A stretch of DNA of 39,619 nt, taken from contig NZ_LKKO01000053.1 of NCBI RefSeq assembly GCF_001455965.1, positions 1 to 39,619 of the forward strand. Reading direction: 5' to 3'. The DNA is from Methylobacterium sp. GXS13 (lineage in GTDB: Bacteria > Pseudomonadota > Alphaproteobacteria > Rhizobiales > Beijerinckiaceae). Position numbers and translations under genes: made by a program. Under the pieces are notes generated by a model. The model worked only from the letters and a program-made list of their open reading frames with translations. It ran no database searches and was not told where the DNA came from. Below, in pieces: positions 33,975 to 39,619 of the stretch (position 1 is its first letter; each line of letters starts with the position of its first letter).

Positions 33975-34442
33975 ATGAGCCTCGAATCCGTCCGGGCGTT
34001 CTTCGCCGAGAGGGCGCCCGACATCACGGTGATCGAGTTGGCCACGAGCACCGCGACCGTGGCCGAGGCCGAGACCGGCCACGGGGTCGCGCCGGCGCAG
34101 ATCGCCAAGACGCTGTCGATCCGGGTCGGCGACCAAGTCGCCCTGGTGGTCACCCGGGGCGACGCGCGGCTCGACAACAGGAAGGCCAAGGCCGTGTTCG
34201 GCGGCAAGGTCCGCATGCTCGATCTCGCGGAGGTCGAGACGATCACCGGCCACCCGGTCGGGGGCGTCTGCCCGTTCGGGCTGCGCGCACCGCTGCCGGT
34301 CTATTGCGATGTCTCGCTCAAGGCCTTCGACGCGGTCGTTCCCGCCGCCGGCAGCACCCATAGCGCCGTCCGCATTGCGCCGGCCCGCATGGCTGAACTG
34401 ACCGGAGCCGTGTGGGTCGATGTCTGCCAGGAGCCGGGGTGA
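33975..34442 (+). CDS. YbaK/ProX-type aminoacyl-tRNA deacylase
   Basis: A 155-aa protein of the YbaK/EbsC/ProX editing family, which removes mischarged amino acids such as Ala or Cys from tRNAs. Recognisable parts are VAPAQIAKTLSIRVGDQVAL with the catalytic-site Lys, DARLDNRKAKAVFGGKVRML, and HPVGGVCPFGLRAPLPVYCD. Which amino acid it edits cannot be told by eye. It is convergent with the crotonase-like gene, the stops being 10 bp apart; the 272 bp upstream, shared with the divergent small basic gene, hold no other gene. Confidence 0.92.
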   Translation: MSLESVRAFFAERAPDITVIELATSTATVAEAETGHGVAPAQIAKTLSIRVGDQVALVVTRGDARLDNRKAKAVFGGKVRMLDLAEVETITGHPVGGVCPFGLRAPLPVYCDVSLKAFDAVVPAAGSTHSAVRIAPARMAELTGAVWVDVCQEPG

Positions 34443-34452
34443 GTGGGGGCTT

Positions 34453-35265
34453 CTAGCGCCCGCTCCAGGCCGGCGTGCGCTTGCCCAGGAACGCCTCCAT
34501 CCCCTCGCGGAAATCCTGGCTCATGTAGCAGAGGAGGATCAGGTCATCGCCGGGATGCGGCGCGCCTTCGGCGGTGGGCTCTTCCTCGGCCAGGCGGCGC
34601 AGGCCTTCCTTGGTGGCCTGCATGGTGAGCGGGGCGTGGCCGGCCAGAAGCTGAGCGAGGGCATCGACCCGGGCGGTCAGGGCCGGGCGATCCTCCACCA
34701 CCTCGCCGATGAGACCGATGGCGAGCGCCTCTTCGGCGCCGCCGCGGCGGGCGGTGAAGATGATGTCCTTGACCCGCGCCGGGCCGATCAGCCCGGAGAG
34801 CCGCTTGAGATTGCCCTGGCTCAGGCAATTGCCCAGCGTCCGGGCGATGGGGAAGCCGAACCGGGCGTCGCGTGTGGCGATCCGCAGATCGCAGGCGGCC
34901 GCGATGGCGGCACCGCCGCCCGTGCAGGCGCCCGCGATCGCCGCGATGGTCGGCACCCGCAGACGCTCGAGGGCGCCCAGCACCCGGTCCATGAAGCGCT
35001 CGTAGCCCAGCGCATCCTCGGCGGTCTCGAAGCTGCGGAACTGGGCGATGTCGGTGCCGGCCGCAAACGCCTTGTCGCCCGCGCCGGTGATGATCAGCGC
35101 CTTCACGGCCGGGTCGGCGGCGATCGCCTCGCAGCAGGTGATCAGGCCCTGGTACATCGCGAAGGTGAGCGCGTTGCGGGCCTGCGGCCGGTTGAGGACG
35201 ATCCGGGCGATCCCGGCCTCGTCGGTGGTGAACAGCAATTCGTCAGTGGCGGGCGTGGCACTCAT
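34453..35265 (-). CDS. Enoyl-CoA hydratase/isomerase (crotonase) family protein, atypical active site
   Basis: A 270-aa crotonase-fold protein. The acyl-CoA oxyanion-hole parts are visible: AFAAGTDIAQF and GACTGGGAAIAAACDLRIA. Where classical hydratases have Pro-Glu after ARFG, this has ARFGFPIARTLGNCLSQGNL, so the first catalytic Glu is replaced by Ile; the second aligns with Asp in ARVKDIIFTA. It is probably not a plain enoyl-CoA hydratase; isomerase, decarboxylase or thioester hydrolase activity is possible. ATG 35265 is chosen; GGAG is about 10 bp upstream. It is the last gene of a minus-strand operon after the CoA-transferase (23 bp) and the MFS transporter. Confidence 0.9.
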   Translation of the reverse strand: MSATPATDELLFTTDEAGIARIVLNRPQARNALTFAMYQGLITCCEAIAADPAVKALIITGAGDKAFAAGTDIAQFRSFETAEDALGYERFMDRVLGALERLRVPTIAAIAGACTGGGAAIAAACDLRIATRDARFGFPIARTLGNCLSQGNLKRLSGLIGPARVKDIIFTARRGGAEEALAIGLIGEVVEDRPALTARVDALAQLLAGHAPLTMQATKEGLRRLAEEEPTAEGAPHPGDDLILLCYMSQDFREGMEAFLGKRTPAWSGR

Positions 35266-35288
35266 CGCAGCGTCTCCGGGTAACGGGA

Positions 35289-36509
35289 TCAGGCCAGGGT
35301 CTCGCGGACCACGCCCCTGTCGATCAGGCCGTCGATCTCGGCCGCGGTATAGCCGGCCTCCGCCAGGATCGCCCGGGAATGCTCGCCGAGCAACGGCGCC
35401 GCTCCGTGGACCCGGCCGGGCGTGTCCGAGAACTTTACGGGCAGGCCCAGGGTCTTCATGGGGCCGATCCGGGTGTGCGCGACCTCCACCACCATTTCCC
35501 GGGCGAGCGCCTGCGGGTCCCCGTGCATGGCGTTGACGTCGAGCACGGGCCCCGCCGGGACGCCGCCGGCTTCGAGACGGGCAAGCCAGGCTTCGGAGGT
35601 CGCCGCGCGAAAGATCGGCGCCAGGGTGGCGGCGAGGTCGTGACGGTTGGCCATGCGGTCGCGGTTGAGGGCGAAGCGCGGATCCTCGGCCAGCGCCTCG
35701 GCGTCGATCGCCTTGAGCATCCGCAGCCAGTTGGTCTGGTTGGCCGCCCCGATGGTGATCCAGCCGTCGGCCGTCTCGAACGCCTCGTAGGGGGCGTTCA
35801 GCGGGTGGGCCGAGCCCATCGGCCCCGGGGCGATCCCGGTCGCCATGGCGATGGCCGATTGCCAGTAGGTGTGGGTGATCCCGGCCTCGAACAGCGAGGT
35901 GTCCACCGCCTGGCCCTTCCCGGTCCGGAGGCGGTGGGCATAAGCGGCCAGCACGCCCATGGCGGCCAGGATCCCGGCAGTGATGTCGGTCACCGGCGGC
36001 CCGCACTTCATCGGGGGCCGGCCCGGCCCCTCGCCGGTCACCGACATGAGCCCGCTCATGCCCTGGGCGACCAGATCGAATCCAGCCCGGTCGGCATAGG
36101 GCCCGGTGCGGCCGAAGCCCGAGAGCGAGCAATAGACCAGCGCCGGGAATTCCTGCCGCAGGGTCTCGTAGCCGATGCCGAGGCGCTCCATGGTGCCGCC
36201 GCGGTAATTCTCGATCAGCGCGTCGGCGTTCGCCAGCAGCCGGCGCAGCACCGCGACGCCATCCGGGTTCTTCAGGTCGAGGCTGAGGCCGCGCTTGCCG
36301 CGGTTCATCATCATGTAGGCGGCGCTCTCGCCCTCAAGCGCCGGCGGGACGGTGCGGCGGGTGTCGTCGCCCTCCATCTTCTCGACCTTGATCACCTCCG
36401 CGCCCATGTCGGCGAGCATCAGCCCGCAGACCGGGCCGGCCATGATATGCGCCAGCTCGATCACCCGCATGCCGGCGAGCGGCCCGGAACGTCCGGTTGT
36501 CTCCACCAT
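35289..36509 (-). CDS. CaiB/BaiF-family CoA-transferase
   Basis: A 406-aa family III CoA-transferase that moves CoA between acyl-CoA and a carboxylic acid. Conserved parts are GMRVIELAHIMAGPVCGLML, MGAEVIKVEKMEGDDTRR, MNRGKRGLSLDLKNPDG, the Asp nucleophile D175 in PVTDITAGILAAMGVL, and GKGQAVDTSLFEAGI. The acid acted on is unknown. ATG 36509 is chosen because family sequence starts soon after and GGGGAG lies upstream, inside the end of the transporter gene; the two genes are separated by 7 bp. It lies between the MFS transporter and the crotonase-like gene, suggesting import, CoA activation and further conversion of one acid. Confidence 0.95.
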   Translation of the reverse strand: MVETTGRSGPLAGMRVIELAHIMAGPVCGLMLADMGAEVIKVEKMEGDDTRRTVPPALEGESAAYMMMNRGKRGLSLDLKNPDGVAVLRRLLANADALIENYRGGTMERLGIGYETLRQEFPALVYCSLSGFGRTGPYADRAGFDLVAQGMSGLMSVTGEGPGRPPMKCGPPVTDITAGILAAMGVLAAYAHRLRTGKGQAVDTSLFEAGITHTYWQSAIAMATGIAPGPMGSAHPLNAPYEAFETADGWITIGAANQTNWLRMLKAIDAEALAEDPRFALNRDRMANRHDLAATLAPIFRAATSEAWLARLEAGGVPAGPVLDVNAMHGDPQALAREMVVEVAHTRIGPMKTLGLPVKFSDTPGRVHGAAPLLGEHSRAILAEAGYTAAEIDGLIDRGVVRETLA

Positions 36510-36516
36510 CGCAGCG

Positions 36517-37809
36517 CTACTCCCCGGCCGGCACGCTCGCCACGGGGCCGGCCGGCCCGGTGACGGGGTCCACGAATTCACGTTCGGGGTGCATCGTGAA
36601 GGCGAGAGCGGCGCCGAGCAAGCACAGGCCGACCGAGCCCACGAAGGGCAGCGTCCAGCTTCCGGTCATATCGACGATGAGGCCGAACACGATCGGCGAG
36701 ACGATCGCGGCCACCGCCGAGCCGGTATTCATCAACCCGCTGGCGGTGCCGGCATATTTCGGCGCGATGTCCATCGGCACCGACCAGATCGGCCCGATCA
36801 CCAACTCCGCGAAGAAGAAGCCGGAGGACAGCAGCAGCGCCACCAAGGTGAGGTCGCGGGTCAGGAACACCCCGGCCAGGCTCGCGGCTGCGCCCAGAAA
36901 GCCCACCACGATCACCGACAGGCGGGCGAGCTTCACGTTGCCGGTGCGATGGAGGATCGCGTCGCTCAGCATGCCCCCGACCGTATCGCCGACGACGCCG
37001 GCGAAGAAGACGCCCGAAGCGAACAGGGCCGAGTTCTTGAGATCGAGGCCGTAATTCTCCTTGAAGAAGCTCGGCAGCCAGCCGAGGAACAGCCACAGGG
37101 TCCAGCCGTAGCAGAAATACGTGACCGTCACCGGCAGCATGCGCCGGGTGAGGGGCCCCCACGGCACCGACTGCTTGGCACCGACCTTCTTGGGCGGCGG
37201 CAGGGCCTCGAGCTCCTTGGCCGTGATGGTCGGGTGATCGGACGGGTCATCGCGGAAATACAGGTACCAGATCACCACCCAGATGAAGCTGATCCCGCCC
37301 AGGATCACGAAGCTGGTGCGCCAGCCGAAATGGTACATCAGGAAGGCCACGATCGGCGGCGCCACCGCGGCGGCGACCGGGGCGAAGGCGTGTGTGATGC
37401 CCTGCGCGAAGCCGCGCCGGCCCGGCGCCGTCCAGTTCTGCATCGCCCGGGTCGCGGTCGGGAAGGTCGCGCCCTCGCCGAAGCCGAGGAGCACCCGCGC
37501 CAGGAACAGGCTGATCAGCCCGCCGACCAAGCCGGTGAGGATCGTGGCCGAAGCCCAGATCATGCCGCAGACCAGCAGCGTGCGCCGGGCGCCGAACTTG
37601 TCGCCCACGGAGCCGCCGATCACCTGGAAGATCGCATAGGGGTAGGCGAAGGCCGAGAGGATCAGACCGAAATCGGTCTTCGACATCCCGAACTCGCGGA
37701 TGATCTCGGCGCCGGCGGTCGCGATGTTCACCCGGTCCAGATAGGTGATGAAGTACATCACGCAGAGCAGGCCGAGCACGCCTTGGGTGGCGCTCACGCG
37801 CTTCAGCAT
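36517..37809 (-). CDS. MFS transporter, anion:cation symporter (ACS) family type
   Basis: A 430-aa major facilitator with 12 predicted membrane helices. The N-terminal YFITYLDRVNIATAGAEI motif and GFGEGATFPTATRAM are typical of the ACS family, which imports organic anions such as hexuronates, glucarate, phthalate or 4-hydroxyphenylacetate together with protons. A cytoplasmic loop of about 40 residues (DDPSDHPTITAKELEALPPP) separates the two halves. ATG 37809 has GCGGAGGA 7 bp upstream. It heads the operon with the CaiB/BaiF CoA-transferase and crotonase-like genes, so its substrate is probably a carboxylate that is then activated to its CoA ester (inference). Confidence 0.94.
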   Translation of the reverse strand: MLKRVSATQGVLGLLCVMYFITYLDRVNIATAGAEIIREFGMSKTDFGLILSAFAYPYAIFQVIGGSVGDKFGARRTLLVCGMIWASATILTGLVGGLISLFLARVLLGFGEGATFPTATRAMQNWTAPGRRGFAQGITHAFAPVAAAVAPPIVAFLMYHFGWRTSFVILGGISFIWVVIWYLYFRDDPSDHPTITAKELEALPPPKKVGAKQSVPWGPLTRRMLPVTVTYFCYGWTLWLFLGWLPSFFKENYGLDLKNSALFASGVFFAGVVGDTVGGMLSDAILHRTGNVKLARLSVIVVGFLGAAASLAGVFLTRDLTLVALLLSSGFFFAELVIGPIWSVPMDIAPKYAGTASGLMNTGSAVAAIVSPIVFGLIVDMTGSWTLPFVGSVGLCLLGAALAFTMHPEREFVDPVTGPAGPVASVPAGE

Positions 37810-37968
37810 CGACCGTTCCTCCGCTAAAGGGCGCCGCGTTTCGCGGTCGCCGGGCGCCTCGTCTTGGGGACGGGCGCTCTTTGGTATTCGTTATTCAATC
37901 GCCTCTTAGGCCGGAAGGCAACCGTGCGTCGAGGGGATCGGTACGAATTCAATCGGCTGGCGGGAACG

Positions 37969-38004
37969 CGAAACGGGAGCCGTGAGGCTCCCGTTTCGGT
38001 TTTT
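37969..38004 (+). terminator. Strong hairpin with T-run downstream of the NarK-type gene
   Basis: A perfect 13-bp stem CGAAACGGGAGCC / GGCTCCCGTTTCG with a GTGA loop, followed by five T at 38000-38004. It lies 20 bp after the stop of the minus-strand transporter, but the T-run is on the plus strand. It may act in both directions, with the canonical form facing transcripts from the left. Confidence 0.7.
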
Positions 38005-38024
38005 CCAGACTGTCGAGGCGGCGC

Positions 38025-39269
38025 TTAGACGGTCGCGGGCTGAAGCTGGCCGGTCTCCGTCTCGGTGCCCAACGCCTTGCCGCGGGGGCCGACCCAGCTG
38101 CCGACCCACTTGCGCTGCCACAACATCAGGCAGCCGAGCACCGCCGCGGTGAACACCGCGTAGCCGATGAAGCCCGTTGAGAACGAGCCGGTATACTGCT
38201 TCGACAGACCCATGACGTTGGGCAGGATCGCGCCGCCCAGCGCCTCGACCTCGCCGATCATCGAGCCGGCGACCGCCGTGTTGGTCGGCCAGCGCAGGGG
38301 CACGAGCTGGAACAGCGCGCCGTTGCCGGCGCCGAGCGCGGCGAAGCAGAGCATGAACAGCAGCGTCGTCACGGCGAGCGAGGGCGTCGCCATCAGCGAC
38401 AGGAAGGTGGCGATCGCGGCCAGCAGCACCACCGAGAGCACGGCGATCCCGCCCATCCGGTCGGCGAAGTAGCCACCGACGATCCGGATGCCCGAACCCA
38501 TGAAGGCGGCCAGCATGGTCAGCCGCCCGGCCTCGACCTTGGTCACGGAGAACTGCTCGTAGAAGAAGGTCGGCAGGAAGTTCGACAGCCCGACGAAGCC
38601 GCCGAAGGTGATCACGTAGATCAGCGAGAAGGCCCAGCCGTCCTTGGTGAACAGGCAGGAGATGTGCTGCTTGAACGACTGGTGGGCGTTGTCCGGCGGC
38701 TCCTTGGCGAACACGATCATGACCACGAGCGGGATCAGCATCACCACGCCCGCGAAGGCGTAAGTGGTCTGCCAGCCATAGGCTTGTGCCAGCGGCGGCG
38801 CGAACAGCACGGCCAGGACGGTCCCGGAATTGCCGGCGCCCGCGATGCCCATCGCCAGACCCTTGTGCTCCGGCGGGAACCAGCCCGACCCGAGGGACAG
38901 CGCAACGCCGAAGGACGCGCCGGCGATGCCGAGCAGCACGCCCATGGCGAGCACGTCGTTATACGAGGAGACCGCGAAGAAGCCGTAGGCCATCGCCAGC
39001 ATGATCACGGTCATCTCCGTGATCGCAGCATTCTTGCGGCCGATATACTGGGCCAGGATTCCGAGTGGGAAGCGCATCAGCGCCCCGGCCAGGATCGGCA
39101 GCGAGATCATGAAGCCGGTCTGGGCCGGGGTGAGCTTGTAGGTCTCGGTGATGAACGGGCCCATGGCGCCGTTCAGGACCCAGATGGCGAAGCAGAAATC
39201 GAAGTAGAGGAATGCTGCGAACAGCGTCGGGGGGTGACCCGACTTCATCGCCGTCTTGAAGCTCGCCAT
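38025..39269 (-). CDS. Nitrate/nitrite transporter, NarK/NasA type
   Basis: A 414-aa MFS protein with 12 predicted membrane helices and the nitrate-nitrite porter signature GSGWFPPEHKGLAMGIAGAG followed by NSGTVLAV, plus a second glycine-rich block GSGIRIVGGYFADRMGG. The family imports nitrate or exports nitrite at the inner membrane; direction and substrate are not decided by sequence alone. No nitrate reductase genes are in the window. ATG 39269 gives the normal N-terminus (SGHPPTLFAAFLYFDFCF). The frame is open further upstream, without family sequence. Between it and the neighbouring MFS gene are 215 bp, including the hairpin at 37969. Confidence 0.92.
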   Translation of the reverse strand: MASFKTAMKSGHPPTLFAAFLYFDFCFAIWVLNGAMGPFITETYKLTPAQTGFMISLPILAGALMRFPLGILAQYIGRKNAAITEMTVIMLAMAYGFFAVSSYNDVLAMGVLLGIAGASFGVALSLGSGWFPPEHKGLAMGIAGAGNSGTVLAVLFAPPLAQAYGWQTTYAFAGVVMLIPLVVMIVFAKEPPDNAHQSFKQHISCLFTKDGWAFSLIYVITFGGFVGLSNFLPTFFYEQFSVTKVEAGRLTMLAAFMGSGIRIVGGYFADRMGGIAVLSVVLLAAIATFLSLMATPSLAVTTLLFMLCFAALGAGNGALFQLVPLRWPTNTAVAGSMIGEVEALGGAILPNVMGLSKQYTGSFSTGFIGYAVFTAAVLGCLMLWQRKWVGSWVGPRGKALGTETETGQLQPATV

Positions 39270-39463
39270 AGCTGGTGCTCGTCTTGAGAGAGGCGAACCG
39301 TCACGCGGTCGCTCATGCCGGGGATCCGGACACACACCGTCCGCTGTTTGGAGCGCCGTTGCTCCGCCGCCGCAGCTGGCGCGACGATGCGGGCAATGCA
39401 GCATGCGTGCCAGCTTTTGGAGGGATCGGGGTGGTGACGAGCACGGCCGTCGATCGACCCACA

Positions 39464-39491
39464 CCGTCATTGCGAGCGCAGCGAAGCAACC
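39464..39491. repeat. Dispersed intergenic repeat
   Basis: CCGTCATTGCGAGCGCAGCG followed by AAGCAACC matches the GTCATTGCGAGCG-AGCGAAGCAA repeat found between genes in many alphaproteobacteria. It lies between the narK-type gene and the IS fragment, and the IS end seems to begin within a few bases of it. Confidence 0.6.
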
Positions 39492-39619
39492 TAGAGGCTG
39501 TTATGAACCTGTGGCGAGTTGAGCGGCCTTTTTGAGCATGAGGCAGACGAAAGCGACGAGGTGCAGGTCTGCCAGGGTGCTTGCATAGCGCTCGTAATCT
39601 TTGACGAGCCTGCGAAAGC
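39492..39619 (-). mobile_element. IS5-family-like insertion sequence, end cut by the window edge
   Basis: The last 128 bp carry the end of a transposase gene and a probable terminal region starting near 39494 with GAGGCTGTTATGAAC. The flanking CTAG (39491-39494) fits the target preference of some IS5-group elements. Only one end is visible, so the inverted repeat and target duplication cannot be checked. Confidence 0.6.
39501..39617 (-). CDS. IS5-family transposase, C-terminal fragment
   Basis: On the minus strand the last 38 codons read FRRLVKDYERYASTLADLHL, then VAFVCLMLKKAAQLATGS and TAA (39501-39503). The RRL-KDYERY block followed by a hydrophobic helix is the usual end of IS5-group DDE transposases. 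The rest of the gene is beyond the right edge, so its integrity is unknown. Confidence 0.7.
   Translation of the reverse strand, partial: FRRLVKDYERYASTLADLHLVAFVCLMLKKAAQLATGS

Noticed and set aside
35379..36563. Plus-strand open frames opposite the CaiB/BaiF gene and the MFS gene (to 37827)
   Set aside because: Both are antisense to genes with clear family motifs and membrane helices.
1..39619. CRISPR array, tRNA or rRNA genes, prophage or toxin-antitoxin module
   Set aside because: No regularly spaced direct repeats, no recognisable tRNA or rRNA segments and no phage or toxin-antitoxin gene pattern were found by reading.

Overview
The window is GC-rich DNA (strong G/C bias at third codon positions, frequent GTG and TTG starts) from an alphaproteobacterium, most likely order Hyphomicrobiales and probably a Methylobacterium-like organism. 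This rests on the hrcA / rph-rdgB-hemW neighbourhood, the rsmI-yraN pair, extensin-like and DUF1236 proteins, an ExoR-like Sel1 protein and a GTCATTGCGAGCG-type dispersed repeat. The genus is inference; no rRNA or tRNA gene was seen.

Layout. 1-5.3 kb: the end of a DUF1236-type protein with in-frame 42-bp tandem repeats, then two tandem paralogous chemoreceptors of equal length, each behind an unusually AT-rich leader. 5.3-11.9 kb: housekeeping genes, namely hrcA (minus), the rph-rdgB-hemW operon (plus), an LppC/LpoA-type lipoprotein (minus) and rsmI-yraN (plus). 11.9-18.7 kb: a single-domain response regulator, an L,D-transpeptidase, an extensin-like protein, an M3 peptidase, a coiled-coil membrane protein and two small proteins. 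19.0-24.4 kb: a probable operon of an isochorismatase-like hydrolase, a PoxB-like ThDP enzyme and LutABC, consistent with lactate to pyruvate to acetate oxidation. 24.5-27.6 kb: a transglutaminase-like protein, then eutBC for ethanolamine cleavage. 28.0-32.7 kb: ilvD, an ExoR-like protein, two tandem GSTs and a deformylase-like protein that has lost metal ligands. 32.7-34.4 kb: a gene-poor stretch with a possible decayed gene, a 43-aa basic protein and a YbaK-type deacylase. 34.4-37.8 kb: a minus-strand operon of an ACS-type MFS transporter, a CaiB/BaiF CoA-transferase and an atypical crotonase, probably for import and CoA-activation of a carboxylic acid. 38.0-39.6 kb: a NarK/NasA-type transporter, a dispersed repeat and the end of an IS5-type transposase cut by the window edge.

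Most of the window is ordinary metabolism and housekeeping. I did not find a clearly new defence or mobile system. The most unusual items are the deformylase-like protein with Cys and His ligands replaced (32160-32666), the tandem chemoreceptors that keep an amino-acid-binding motif with one Tyr to Phe change, a LutB lacking a cluster cysteine, a crotonase without canonical catalytic glutamates, dyad sequences upstream of eutB and ilvD, and the possible frameshifted remnant near 32.8-33.3 kb.
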